Source of the DNA: Paraconexibacter antarcticus
GTDB lineage: Bacteria > Actinomycetota > Thermoleophilia > Solirubrobacterales > Solirubrobacteraceae
Reading direction: 5' to 3'
Assembly: GCF_024220175.1 (NCBI RefSeq)
Contig: NZ_CP098502.1
Span: 3,538,514 to 3,602,513, forward strand
DNA length: 64,000 nucleotides
Every line of letters starts with the position of its first letter. Position 1 is the stretch's first letter. The notes beneath the pieces are model-generated. The model had not been told where the DNA came from, made no database searches, and worked only from the letters and a program-made list of their open reading frames with translations. A program made the position numbers and the translations under genes. This document shows, one piece after another, positions 42,991-51,787 of the stretch.

Positions 42991-44580
42991 CTAGAGCGGC
43001 TGCCGGATGACCGGCGACTTCGCCGCGGCCGCCTCGTCCAGGCGGCGGACCGGCGTCGTGTACGGCGCGTTCTGGGCGATGGCCGGGTCCTCCCCGGCCT
43101 CGGTGAGGATCGCGGCGATCGCCTCGGCGAAGGCGTCGAGCGTCTCCTTCGTCTCGGTCTCGGTCGGCTCGATGAGGAACGCCTCGTCGACGAGCAGCGG
43201 GAAGTAGACCGTCGGCGGGTGGAAGCCGTGGTCGAGCAGGCGCTTGGCCAGGTCGAGCGTCTTGATGCCGAGGTCCTTCTTCATCGGCGCGCCCGAGAGG
43301 ACGAACTCGTGCATGCACAGCTCCCCGAAGGCGAGCGGCAGGTGCTCGGTGACGCCGAGCGCCCGCAGCTTCGCGAGCAGGTAGTTCGCGTTCAGGACCG
43401 CCGTCTCCGACGCGTCCTTCAGCCCCTCGGCCCCGAGCGAGCAGATGTAGGCGTAGGACCGCACGAAGCAGCCGTAGTTGCCCTGGAAGCCGCGCAGGCG
43501 GCCGATCGACTTCGAGCCCGGCCGGCCCTCGGCCGGGTCGTGCTCGAGCGTGAACGTCCCGTCGTCCTGCTTCTCGATGACCGGCACCGTGAGGTACGGC
43601 GCGATCCGGTCGGACACCGCGATCGGGCCGGAGCCCGGGCCGCCGCCGCCGTGCGGCTGGGTGAACGACTTGTGGAGGTTGTAGTGGACGATGTCGAAGC
43701 CCATGTCGCCCGGGCGCGAGATGCCCATGACGGCGTTGAGGTTCGCGCCGTCGTAGTAGAGCGTCGCCCCGACCTCGTGGACGATGTGGGCGATCTCCTC
43801 GATGTTCGGGTCGAAGACGCCGAGCGTGTTCGGGTTCGTGAGCATGAGGCAGGCGACGTCGGTCGTCGCCTTCGCCTTCAGGTCCTCGATGTCCACGCCG
43901 CCGTCAGGGTTCGTCCCGACCTTCACGACCTCGTAGCCGGCCATCGTCACCGTGGCGGGGTTCGTGCCGTGGGCGGTGTCCGGGGTGAGGACCTTCCTGC
44001 GGTGCTCGCCGCGGTCCTCGTGGTAGGCGCGGGTGAGCAGGACGCCGAGCAGCTCGCCGTGCGAGCCGGCGGACGGCTGCAGCGCGACGTGCGGCAGGCC
44101 GGCGACCGACCCGAGGGCGCGCTCGAGGTTGTACATGAGCTCGAGGGCGCCCTGGGCGCGCTTCGGGGTCTGCAGCGGGTGCAGGCGGGCGTGGCCGGGC
44201 AGTCCGGCGACGCGCTCGTGCAGCCGCGGGTTGTGCTTCATCGTGCACGAGCCGAGGGGGTAGAAGCCCGAGTCGAGGTCGAAGTTCCGCTTGCTCAGGT
44301 TGACGTAATGGCGGACGAGCTCCGGCTCGCTCACCTCCGGCAGCCGGGCGGGCTCCGTGCGCCGGTAGGCGTCGGGCAGCAGGCCTTCCACCATCGGGAC
44401 GTCGACCTTCGGGCAGCTGAAGGCCCGGCGGCCGGGCGACCCCTTCTCGAAGATCGTCTTGACCTCCGAGCGCTGCATCGGCGTCCCGCCGGTCGCGTCG
44501 ATGGGCAGCTCGTGGCGCGGCGGGTGGGCTTCGATGCCCGGGTCGCCGTGGAGGACGTTGTCGCTCAGCGGAGCGCTCAT
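42991..44580 (-). CDS. gcvPB: Glycine dehydrogenase (decarboxylating) subunit 2
   Basis: 529 residues, the PLP-carrying half of the P-protein. It has YPLGSCTMKHNPRL, LQPSAGSHGELLGVL, DTAHGTNPATVTMAGY and the PLP-Lys in HYNLHKSFTQPHGGGGPGSG. With subunit 1 it decarboxylates glycine and passes the aminomethyl group to GcvH. The ATG at 44580 overlaps gcvPA by four bases. About 40 residues longer than many homologues, mainly at the N-terminus. Confidence 0.96.
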   Translation of the reverse strand: MSAPLSDNVLHGDPGIEAHPPRHELPIDATGGTPMQRSEVKTIFEKGSPGRRAFSCPKVDVPMVEGLLPDAYRRTEPARLPEVSEPELVRHYVNLSKRNFDLDSGFYPLGSCTMKHNPRLHERVAGLPGHARLHPLQTPKRAQGALELMYNLERALGSVAGLPHVALQPSAGSHGELLGVLLTRAYHEDRGEHRRKVLTPDTAHGTNPATVTMAGYEVVKVGTNPDGGVDIEDLKAKATTDVACLMLTNPNTLGVFDPNIEEIAHIVHEVGATLYYDGANLNAVMGISRPGDMGFDIVHYNLHKSFTQPHGGGGPGSGPIAVSDRIAPYLTVPVIEKQDDGTFTLEHDPAEGRPGSKSIGRLRGFQGNYGCFVRSYAYICSLGAEGLKDASETAVLNANYLLAKLRALGVTEHLPLAFGELCMHEFVLSGAPMKKDLGIKTLDLAKRLLDHGFHPPTVYFPLLVDEAFLIEPTETETKETLDAFAEAIAAILTEAGEDPAIAQNAPYTTPVRRLDEAAAAKSPVIRQPL

Positions 44581-45974
44581 GCCGCCACCCCGGTCGTCGT
44601 GCCGGCGGCTCGCTCGGCGGTGACGGCCGCGCCGAGGACCTCGACGAGCCGGTCGATGTCCTTGCGCGAGCGCTGCTCGGTGAGCGCGACGAGCAGGCCG
44701 CCGCGGTGCGCCGGGTCGCCCGTGAGCGTCTCGAGGTCCGCGCCCGGGTGCACGCCCGCGTCCTGGCAGCGGTCGATGACCGCGGCGACGGAGGGCACGT
44801 CGAGCGTCAGCGCGAACTCGCGGACGACCGGCTGCTCGTGGAGCTTCCTGACGCCGTCGAGCGCCGCGAGCTGCTCGCGGGCGTAGTGCGTGCGCTGCAG
44901 CAGCAGCTCGCCGAGCTCCTGGAAGCCCTGCCGGCCGAGCCAGGCGAGGTAGACGACGCCGCCGAGCGCGTTGAGCGCCTGGGCGGTGCAGATGTTCGAC
45001 GTCGCCTTCTCGCGGCGGATGTGCTGCTCGCGCGTCTGCAGGGTGAGGACGAAGCCGCGGCGGCCGTCGACGTCCTTCGTCTCCCCCGCGATGCGGCCGG
45101 GCATGCGGCGCAGGTACGCCTCGGTGGCGGCGAAGAAGCCGAACGACGGACCGCCGAAGTCCAGGCGGTTGCCGAGCGCCTGGCCCTCGCCGACGGCGAC
45201 GTCGACGCCGCACTCCCCGGGGGGCGCGAGGACGCCGAGCGTGATCGGGTCGACCTGGGCGACGACGACGGCCGGGGAGTTCTTCGCGGCGGCGCTGAGG
45301 GCGCTCGCGTCCTCGACCGCGCCGAGGACGTTCGGCTGCGCGAAGAAGACGGCGCTCGTCTCGCCGTCGATCGCGGCGGCCCACGCGTCCGGGTCGGTGA
45401 CGCCGTCCTTCAGCGGGACGACGACGACCTCGATGTCGTAGCCGTGCGCGTAGGTCCTCAGGGTCTGCAGCGAGTGCGGGTGCAGGCCGGCGGACACGAC
45501 GTACCTCGCCTTGCCGTTGGCGAGCTTCGCGAGGTAGCCGGCGGCGGCGACCGCGCTCGGGCCCTCGTAGACCGACGCGTTGGAGACCGGCAGGCCGGTG
45601 AGCTCCGAGATCGTCGTCTGGTATTCGAACATCACCTGCAGCCCGCCCTGCGAGATCTCCGGCTGGTAGGGCGTGTACGGCGTGAGGAACTCCGACCGCG
45701 ACATGAGCATGTCGATGACGGACGGCACGTAGTGGTCGTACATGCCCGCGCCGAGGAAGGTGATCTCGTCCTCGGCGCTCGTGTTCTTCGCCGCGAGGTC
45801 GCGCAGGTGCGCGTAGACGTCCTGCTCGGGCAGGCCCTCCGGGATGTCGAGGCGCTCGTGGAGCCGGACGCCTGCCGGGATCTGCCGGTCGAAGAGCTCG
45901 TCGAGCGAGCCGACGCCGATCGTCTGCAGCATCTCGCGCAGGTCGGCGTCGGTGGTGGTGGTGTAACGGCTCAT
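44577..45974 (-). CDS. gcvPA: Glycine dehydrogenase (decarboxylating) subunit 1
   Basis: 465 residues, the non-PLP half of the split P-protein. It has EITFLGAGMYDHYVPSVIDML, TPYTPYQPEISQGGLQVMFEYQT, SNASVYEGPSAVAAA and GGPSFGFFAATEAYLRRMPGR. A GAAGGA ribosome-binding site lies upstream. It is transcribed after gcvH, with a 43-bp gap, and is coupled to gcvPB. Confidence 0.97.
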   Translation of the reverse strand: MSRYTTTTDADLREMLQTIGVGSLDELFDRQIPAGVRLHERLDIPEGLPEQDVYAHLRDLAAKNTSAEDEITFLGAGMYDHYVPSVIDMLMSRSEFLTPYTPYQPEISQGGLQVMFEYQTTISELTGLPVSNASVYEGPSAVAAAGYLAKLANGKARYVVSAGLHPHSLQTLRTYAHGYDIEVVVVPLKDGVTDPDAWAAAIDGETSAVFFAQPNVLGAVEDASALSAAAKNSPAVVVAQVDPITLGVLAPPGECGVDVAVGEGQALGNRLDFGGPSFGFFAATEAYLRRMPGRIAGETKDVDGRRGFVLTLQTREQHIRREKATSNICTAQALNALGGVVYLAWLGRQGFQELGELLLQRTHYAREQLAALDGVRKLHEQPVVREFALTLDVPSVAAVIDRCQDAGVHPGADLETLTGDPAHRGGLLVALTEQRSRKDIDRLVEVLGAAVTAERAAGTTTGVAA

Positions 45975-46017
45975 CGGTGGTCCTTCTCGGGGTGGCGGGC
46001 GGGGGCGGCGGCGTCCC

Positions 46018-46413
46018 TCAGGAGAGCGTGGCCTGGTAGGCGGCGGGGTCGAGCAGCGCCTCGGTCTCGGATACGTCGCTCAGACGCACCTTGACCATCC
46101 AGCCGCCGCCGTAGGGATCCTCGTTGATGGGCTCGGGGTCGTCGCCGAGCGCCTCGTTGATCTCGATGATCTCGCCCGACAGGGGCGCGATGACGTCCGA
46201 GACGGCCTTCACGGACTCGACCTCGGTGTACGGCTCGTCCTTCGTGACCGTCGAGCCGACGGCGGGCGGGTCGAAGAAGACGACCTCGCCGAGGGCGTCC
46301 TGGGCGAACCAGGTGATGCCGAAGGTGGCGATGTCGGGGTGGGTGGGATCGATTAGCGCCCAGTCGTGCTCGGGGTGGTACAGCAGGTCGTCGGGGTAGC
46401 TGGCGTCGGCCAT
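46018..46413 (-). CDS. gcvH: Glycine cleavage system H protein
   Basis: 131 residues. It carries the lipoyl arm on Lys in VESVKAVSDVIAPLSGEI, after ITWFAQDALGEVVFFDPP. GGWMVKVRLSD and SEALLD-like ends are as in the family. It shuttles the aminomethyl group between P-, T- and L-proteins. The ATG at 46413 has a strong GGAGGA ribosome-binding site; open codons further upstream lie inside gcvT. Confidence 0.96.
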   Translation of the reverse strand: MADASYPDDLLYHPEHDWALIDPTHPDIATFGITWFAQDALGEVVFFDPPAVGSTVTKDEPYTEVESVKAVSDVIAPLSGEIIEINEALGDDPEPINEDPYGGGWMVKVRLSDVSETEALLDPAAYQATLS

Positions 46414-46441
46414 GGCGGACTCTCCTCCGGGATGGGGTGAT

Positions 46442-47515
46442 CTAGCGCTGGTACAGCGGCTTGGGGGCGACGACGGCGTCGCGCACCTTTCCGCGGACAT
46501 CGATCTGCAGCTTCGTGCCCGGCTCGGCACTCGCGACGGGCACGTAGGCCATGCCGATCCCGACGCCGAGGCTCGGCGAGAGCGTTCCGCTCGTCACCTC
46601 GCCGCCGCCGACGACCGGGTTGCCGTGGCGGGCGATGCCCTTGCCCTCGACGGTGAAGGCGACGAGCTTCTCGGACGGGCCGGCCGCGCGCACCGCGCGC
46701 ACCGCCTCGGCCCCGACGAAGCCCGTGGCCTCCTTGCAGGCCCAGCCGAGCCCGGCCTCGATCGGCCCGCGGGACTCCATGAGGTCGTTGCCGTAGAGGT
46801 GGTAGCAGACCTCGAGGCGCAGGGTGTCGCGGGCGGCGAGCCCGATCGGCTGGGCGCCGCGGCGCAGCAGCGCCTCCCACACGACCGGCGCGTGCTCGGC
46901 GTACATGATGAGCTCGACGCCGTCCTCGCCGGTGTAGCCGGTGCCGGCGACGAGCATGTCGAGGCCGTCGATACGGCGGCGGCCCGAGCGGAACCGGCCC
47001 GGCAGCGGCTGGTCGGAGAGCGCCTGGACGACCTCGCGGGCGAGCGGGCCCTGGACGGCGAGCATCGCGGTCGCCTCGGCCGAGTCGACGACCTGCACGT
47101 CGAAGCCCTCGGCCTGCCGGCGGAACCAGGCGAGGTCCTTGCCGTGGTTCGACGCGTTCGTCACCGTCAGGTAGCGGTCGCCGCCGGTCCGGTAGGTGAA
47201 GAGGTCGTCGAGGACGCCCCCGTCCTCCCGGCACAGGACGCTGTACTGGGCGCCGCCGATGTCGAGCTGCTCGACGTCGTTGGAGAGGATGCGCTGGAGG
47301 AACGCCGGCGCGTCGGGGCCGAAGGTCTCGATCTCCCCCATGTGCGAGACGTCGAAGACGCCCACGCTCGAGCGGACGGCGAGGTGCTCCTCGCGGATGC
47401 CGGCGTACTGCACGGGCATCTCCCAGCCCGCGAAGTCGACGATCTTCCCGCCGGCGGCGACGTGCGCCTCGTACAGCGGGGTGCGCTTCAGCGGCTGGTT
47501 CTCGGTGGCGGCCAA
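46442..47515 (-). CDS. gcvT: Glycine cleavage system T protein (aminomethyltransferase)
   Basis: 357 residues. It transfers the methylene group to tetrahydrofolate. RTPLYEAHVAAGGKIVDFAGWEMPVQY is split from the folate-binding GTGYTGEDGVELIM by the usual domain. VFDVSHMGE, GLAARDTLRLEVCYHLYGND and IEAGLGW follow. The only possible start is TTG at 47515, because an in-frame TAA lies 15 nt upstream. This weak start on the first gene of the operon may limit expression. The 55-bp space upstream is too short for a glycine riboswitch. Confidence 0.95.
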   Translation of the reverse strand: MAATENQPLKRTPLYEAHVAAGGKIVDFAGWEMPVQYAGIREEHLAVRSSVGVFDVSHMGEIETFGPDAPAFLQRILSNDVEQLDIGGAQYSVLCREDGGVLDDLFTYRTGGDRYLTVTNASNHGKDLAWFRRQAEGFDVQVVDSAEATAMLAVQGPLAREVVQALSDQPLPGRFRSGRRRIDGLDMLVAGTGYTGEDGVELIMYAEHAPVVWEALLRRGAQPIGLAARDTLRLEVCYHLYGNDLMESRGPIEAGLGWACKEATGFVGAEAVRAVRAAGPSEKLVAFTVEGKGIARHGNPVVGGGEVTSGTLSPSLGVGIGMAYVPVASAEPGTKLQIDVRGKVRDAVVAPKPLYQR

Positions 47516-47570
47516 GGTCCGCGCAACTTAGCAGCGGGCGCGGCCCGCACCCTGTCCGGCGAGGCCCGGA

Positions 47571-48839
47571 TCAGGCGTCGATGGCGCGCAGCAGGCGCAG
47601 CGCGGTCTCGACCTCGTAGCGCCGCTCGGACAGCGGGTGGCCGAGGAGCCGCTCCGCCTGCCGCACCCGGTAGCTCACGGTGTTCTGGTGGATCCCGAGG
47701 CGCTTGGCGGCGACGGTCGCGCGGCCGCTCTCCTCCAGCAGGACGGTGACAGTGGCACGGACGCGGCGGGTCGCGTCGTCCCCGGCGGCGAGGTCGCCAA
47801 GCTCCTGGGCGATGAAGCGGCGGGCCCGCGGGAGGTCGGAGGCGAGCAGCGAGGCGACCGCGACCTTCTCGTAGCGGACGAGGTGGCCCTGGTGGCGCCC
47901 GCCGACGCGCAGCAGCTCCTTGACGTGCAGCGCCTCCTCGTGGGACGTCGTGAAGCCCTCCCGGCCGGCGCCCTTCATCCCGGTCGTGACGACGATGCCG
48001 TCGAGCAGCGTCCGGTCGGCGCTCACCTCCGCGACGACCTCGTCCGACGGGCACTCGTCGAACGTGCACCACATCCACAGGCGTGTGCGCCCGTCGGGGA
48101 CGAGCAGCGTCCGGCGGGCGCCGAGGCGGCCGGCGAGCGCCTGACCCTGCGTCTCCAGCCGGGCGACGACGTCCTCGGCGTCGTCGGCCGCGCGGGTCGT
48201 GAGGATGAAGGCGACGTGGTCGGCGCGCAGGTCGTACCCGAGACGGGCGGCGACGACGTCGAGGTCGAGCGGCTCGCCGGCGAGGACCTGCTCGACCGTC
48301 TCGTGGCGCAGGGCGGCCGCGCTGCGCGCCCACGTCTCACGCTGCTTGGCGTACTCCTCGGTGACCTGCTCGCTCACGGCGTCGACGTAGTCGAAGACGA
48401 ACGACATCGAGTGGTCGACCGCCTCCATGAGGAGGTCGGGGTCGTCGATGCGGGTGATGATCTCGCGGCGCCAGAGCGTCCACGTCCACATCGTGCCGAG
48501 GCGGTAGGCGCGCAGCAGGCTCGCGAGCGGGGTGCCGCGGCGCACCATCGTCTCGGCGTACCGGATGGCGCCGGGCGGCGCGGTCGTCCCGCCGACGTCC
48601 TGGCCCTCGGCGAGCATGTCGAAGATGCGCTCGAGGTTGTCGTAGGTGCTCTGGTAGAGCCCCTCGGCGAGCTCCTCGTCGACGTCGAGCTCCGGCATCG
48701 ACTCCTGGATGTACGCGCAGCACTCGGCGACCATGCGGTCGAGGGACGGGCGCAGCTCGACGGCCGTCTGCCGGCGGATGCGGTCGTGCCACTCGTGGTC
48801 CTGCGCCGCGGACTGCTTCAGCGCCACCCGTGTGCTCAT
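47571..48839 (-). CDS. PucR/CdaR-family transcriptional regulator
   Basis: 422 residues. The C-terminal HTH of the PucR type reads TVTVLLEESGRATVAAKRLGIHQNTVSYRVRQAERLLG, preceded by a GGDEF-like ligand region (residues about 165-290) and an N-terminal helical sensory part rich in Trp/Arg. It lies 55 bp upstream of gcvT on the same strand, so it could regulate the glycine cleavage genes or be read with them; that link is inference. The start ATG 48839 (MSTRVALKQ) is preferred over seven further open codons. Confidence 0.85.
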   Translation of the reverse strand: MSTRVALKQSAAQDHEWHDRIRRQTAVELRPSLDRMVAECCAYIQESMPELDVDEELAEGLYQSTYDNLERIFDMLAEGQDVGGTTAPPGAIRYAETMVRRGTPLASLLRAYRLGTMWTWTLWRREIITRIDDPDLLMEAVDHSMSFVFDYVDAVSEQVTEEYAKQRETWARSAAALRHETVEQVLAGEPLDLDVVAARLGYDLRADHVAFILTTRAADDAEDVVARLETQGQALAGRLGARRTLLVPDGRTRLWMWCTFDECPSDEVVAEVSADRTLLDGIVVTTGMKGAGREGFTTSHEEALHVKELLRVGGRHQGHLVRYEKVAVASLLASDLPRARRFIAQELGDLAAGDDATRRVRATVTVLLEESGRATVAAKRLGIHQNTVSYRVRQAERLLGHPLSERRYEVETALRLLRAIDA

Positions 48840-48890
48840 GGGGCGAGCGTACCTGCGCACGCCGCCTCCACGCCAGGGGCAATGCGCCGG

Positions 48891-50426
48891 TCAGCGCACG
48901 CGGAAGGCGACCCGCGCACGCCTGAGCACCGCGTGCTCGTGGAGGACCTCGACGACGAGCACGTACGTCCCGGCGCGCAGGCGGTGGCGGCCGCGGGCGC
49001 CGAGACGGATCGTCAGGGTGCCGGCGCCGGCCTTCAGCGTGCGGGCCCTCGGGCCGCTCGCGACCGTCGTCGCGCGCCCCGCCGCGAGCCGCCGGGCGAG
49101 CCGGACCCGGACGGGGTTCAGCGCCCGGTCGGAGCCGGTGACCTTCACCTTCACGCGCAGCCCGCGAGCGAGCCGGGCCCGCATGCGCGCGACGGTGCGC
49201 GCGTGCTCGAAGCGGGCCGTGACCCTGAGCCTCCTCGCCGTCCCGGTGGACCCGGCGTCGCCGGGCCTCAGCGGGCCGGGCATCGTCGTGGCGCCCCCGC
49301 CGGGACGGTTGTAGACGTCGGCGCCGAAGGGGACGAGGCCGGCCATGTTCGCGTAGCCGAGGTACTCGTCGATGCCGAACACCTGCTCCAGGCTCTTGAG
49401 CAGCGAGTAGTGGTTGTAGGGGACGTCGCTGACGCTGCCGGGCCGGATGTACGGCGAGAGCGCCACCGCGCCCGTACGGCCGCCGCCGGGGCCCATGATC
49501 CCGGGCGCGGGGGTGTTGAGGCCGGCGGGCTCGCCGCAGCAGGAGGCCGTGTCGCTGAGCCCCGACTCGTCGAACGTCACGAGCAGCAGGCCGTCCTTGC
49601 GGAAGGCGGGCGAGCCCATGATCTGCGGGACCCACTTCGCGAGGAACGCGTCTGCGGCGATGAGATCACCCTCGGTCGTCCCCTTCGTGTTCGGCCCCTT
49701 GCACGGGGTGGCGTCGTGGCCGTCGTTGCAGAGGTTCGGGGTGATCCAGCTGAAGTTCGGGGTCGTGGCAACGGTCTTGAGGTCGTCGGCGAGCGGCGGC
49801 AGCGTCCCCACGTGCGCCGCGCACCGGCCGGGGACGTCGAGGATGGAGTGGAAGTAGACGAAGGGGTTGTGGCGGGCGGCGTACTGGTCCTTCGCCGTCG
49901 CGGCCTGCGTCGGGTCGGGGCGGCCGGGCTGCGGGTTGCCGCAGGTCGCCGGCTCACGGGCCGGGTCGTTGCCCATGTCCTCCATGTAGCCCTTCCACGT
50001 CAGGCCCTTCGCCTCGAGCTGGTCGACGAGGGTCCTCACCTGCCGCGGGTAGACGCAGCCGGTCCCGAGCGCCTGCCCGTCGGTGCCCATGATCCCGGGC
50101 AGCACGTCGGTGTAGATCGGGCAGTCGGCCTGGGTCAGCGGGTTCGGCGCCTGCCCCGAGATCTCGGTGATGTAGTTGTCGAGCGAGGCGTGGCCGGTGC
50201 CGTGGTACTGCCGCAGCACCTCGCCCGCCTTCGGCAGCGTGGCCCAGAGGTACTGGTTGGCCATGTTGTTCACGAAGGCCTGGTCGTAGCTCTTGTTCTC
50301 GAGCTGGATGACCCAGACGTGCCTGATCGGCGGCGGCGCCGCCTGCGCGGGCGCGGCGGTCGCGACGGCGGCGACGGTCGTCGCGGTCGTCGCGAGCAGG
50401 ACGGCGAGGGCGCGCAGGCGAGGCAT
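48891..50426 (-). CDS. Secreted phosphoesterase (AcpA / phospholipase C-like family)
   Basis: 511 residues. A signal peptide (residues 1-29: Arg-containing start, hydrophobic core, cleavage after AQA) is followed by a phosphoesterase domain: HVWVIQLENKSYDQAF with the metal-binding Glu-Asn, HASLDNYITEISGQ, LVTFDESGLSD and GGRTGAVALSPYIRPGS. The family hydrolyses phosphate esters or phospholipids outside the cell. The last 120 residues (ARRLRVTARFEHARTVARM; LRAGTYVLVVEVLHEHA) look like an Arg-rich beta-sandwich, as in Thermoleophilia surface proteins. Exact substrate unknown. Confidence 0.85.
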   Translation of the reverse strand: MPRLRALAVLLATTATTVAAVATAAPAQAAPPPIRHVWVIQLENKSYDQAFVNNMANQYLWATLPKAGEVLRQYHGTGHASLDNYITEISGQAPNPLTQADCPIYTDVLPGIMGTDGQALGTGCVYPRQVRTLVDQLEAKGLTWKGYMEDMGNDPAREPATCGNPQPGRPDPTQAATAKDQYAARHNPFVYFHSILDVPGRCAAHVGTLPPLADDLKTVATTPNFSWITPNLCNDGHDATPCKGPNTKGTTEGDLIAADAFLAKWVPQIMGSPAFRKDGLLLVTFDESGLSDTASCCGEPAGLNTPAPGIMGPGGGRTGAVALSPYIRPGSVSDVPYNHYSLLKSLEQVFGIDEYLGYANMAGLVPFGADVYNRPGGGATTMPGPLRPGDAGSTGTARRLRVTARFEHARTVARMRARLARGLRVKVKVTGSDRALNPVRVRLARRLAAGRATTVASGPRARTLKAGAGTLTIRLGARGRHRLRAGTYVLVVEVLHEHAVLRRARVAFRVR

Positions 50427-50484
50427 GGACCGGATTCACGCACACTCGGCGCCCGCGAGGGGCACCGGTGTGTGAACCGGGCGC

Positions 50485-51570
50485 CTACCGGAGGAAGGGC
50501 GGGATGTCGATGTCGTCGTCGCTGATCTCCAGCGACGAGCGCTCGACGCGCGGCGAACGGTCCCGGGTGGAGCGGTCCGCGCTGCGGCGGGTGTCCTCGC
50601 GGGCGTTGCGGGGACGGGCCCGGCCGTGGTCGAAGCCGGTGGCGATGACGGTCACGCGGACCTCGTCGCCCATCGACTCGTCGGTCACGGTGCCGAAGAT
50701 GATGTTCGCGTTCGGGTCCGCGGCCCCTTGGACGATCTCCGCGGCCTCGTTGACCTCGAAGAGCCCGAGCTCCCGGCCGCCGGTGATGTTCAGCAGGATG
50801 CCGGTGGCGCCCTCGACGGACTCCTCGAGCAGCGGGCTCGAGATCGCGAACTTCGCGGCGTCCGCGGCGCGGTTCTCGCCGCCGGCGGTGCCGATGCCCA
50901 TCAGGGCGCTGCCGGCGTCGCTCATGATCGTGCGCACGTCGGCGAAGTCGAGGTTGATGAGGCCGGGGATCGTGATGAGGTCGGTGATGCCCTGGACGCC
51001 CTGGCGGAGGACGTTGTCGGCCTCGCGGAACGCCTCGAGGATCGTCGTGCGGCGCTCGACGATCGCGAGCAGCTTCTCGTTCGGGATGACGATGAGCGTG
51101 TCGACGACCTCGCGGAGGCGGGCGATGCCCTCGTCCGCCTGGCGCATCCGCTGCGTGCCCTCGAACTCGAACGGCTTCGTGACGACGCCGACGGTCAGCG
51201 CACCGATCTCGTTCTTCGCGATCTCCGCGATGACCGGAGCCGCACCGGTGCCGGTGCCGCCGCCCTCGCCGGCGGTGACGAAGACCATGTCGGCGCCCTT
51301 CAGCGCCTCCTTGATGTCGTCGCGCGATTCGGCCGCCGCACCGAAGCCGACCTCGGGGTTGGCGCCGGCGCCGAGCCCCTTCGTGAGATCGATGCCGATG
51401 TTGAGCTTGATGTCGGCGTCGCACATCTGCAGCGCCTGCGCGTCGGTATTCGCGGCGATGAACTCGACCCCGCGCAGGCCCGCGTCGACCATGCGGTTGA
51501 CCGCGTTGGTGCCGCCGCCGCCGACTCCGACGACCTTGATGACTGCGAGATAGCTGCCGCTGGTTTCCAT
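50485..51570 (-). CDS. ftsZ: Cell division protein FtsZ
   Basis: 361 residues. The tubulin-like GTPase signature [19 protein letters not shown] is near residue 101. [20 protein letters not shown] (phosphate binding) and [22 protein letters not shown] (T7 loop with the catalytic Asp) are intact. An Arg/Asp-rich linker (residues about 320-350) leads to the C-terminal binding peptide DIDIPPFLR. It forms the division ring. It ends the division gene cluster and is separated from ftsQ by 217 bp containing repeat elements, so it probably has its own promoter. No ftsA is present. Confidence 0.98.
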   Translation of the reverse strand: METSGSYLAVIKVVGVGGGGTNAVNRMVDAGLRGVEFIAANTDAQALQMCDADIKLNIGIDLTKGLGAGANPEVGFGAAAESRDDIKEALKGADMVFVTAGEGGGTGTGAAPVIAEIAKNEIGALTVGVVTKPFEFEGTQRMRQADEGIARLREVVDTLIVIPNEKLLAIVERRTTILEAFREADNVLRQGVQGITDLITIPGLINLDFADVRTIMSDAGSALMGIGTAGGENRAADAAKFAISSPLLEESVEGATGILLNITGGRELGLFEVNEAAEIVQGAADPNANIIFGTVTDESMGDEVRVTVIATGFDHGRARPRNAREDTRRSADRSTRDRSPRVERSSLEISDDDIDIPPFLR

Positions 51571-51590
51571 GATGAAAGAAGTTCCGTCCT

Positions 51591-51617
51591 ACCCTCGATC
51601 TATTGTCGAAGGTTTCG
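51591..51617. repeat. 27-bp dyad element, copy 1, upstream of ftsZ
   Basis: Reads ACCCTCGATC, four variable bases TATT, GTCGA, then AGGTTTCG. It matches copy 2 at 51715-51741 except for the four central bases and one other position. CCTCGA and TCGA(A)GG form an inverted repeat. It lies 21 bp before the ftsZ start codon on the template side. Confidence 0.6.
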
Positions 51618-51714
51618 TAACCCGTGTCCGGGATGGGCGCCGCGCACGGTACGCAGCCCATGGGTGCTGTGTCAACGCGAAGCTTAGCCTGCAACGAGCG
51701 GTGCACGCGAAGCG

Positions 51715-51741
51715 ACCCTCGATCCGAAGTCGAGGGTTTCG
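51715..51741. repeat. 27-bp dyad element, copy 2, upstream of ftsZ
   Basis: ACCCTCGATC, CGAA, GTCGA, GGGTTTCG. Within it ACCCTCGA / TCGAGGGT is a perfect 8-bp stem with a 7-nt loop. The centre-to-centre spacing from copy 1 is 124 bp. The rest of the 217-bp ftsQ-ftsZ gap shows no reading frame. Confidence 0.6.
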
Positions 51742-51764
51742 AGGCTGTTTTCCGATTTCTCAGG

Positions 51765-51781
51765 CTCGACCAGAGGTCGAG
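51765..51781 (-). terminator. Hairpin directly after ftsQ
   Basis: Perfect 7-bp stem CTCGACC / GGTCGAG with a 3-nt loop, starting 6 bp after the ftsQ stop. The bases just upstream on the minus strand are A-rich (GAAAAAGT). It may terminate or attenuate read-through from ftsQ into ftsZ. It also shares the TCGA core of the two 27-bp elements. Confidence 0.45.
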
Positions 51782-51787
51782 ACTTTT

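Noticed and set aside
47516..47570. Glycine riboswitch upstream of gcvT
   Set aside because: The 55-bp space is shorter than a single glycine aptamer and shows only a small TCCGG/CCGGA stem.
51571..51787. A small gene between ftsQ and ftsZ
   Set aside because: No frame with protein-like composition is seen. The stretch is explained better by dyad repeats and a promoter.
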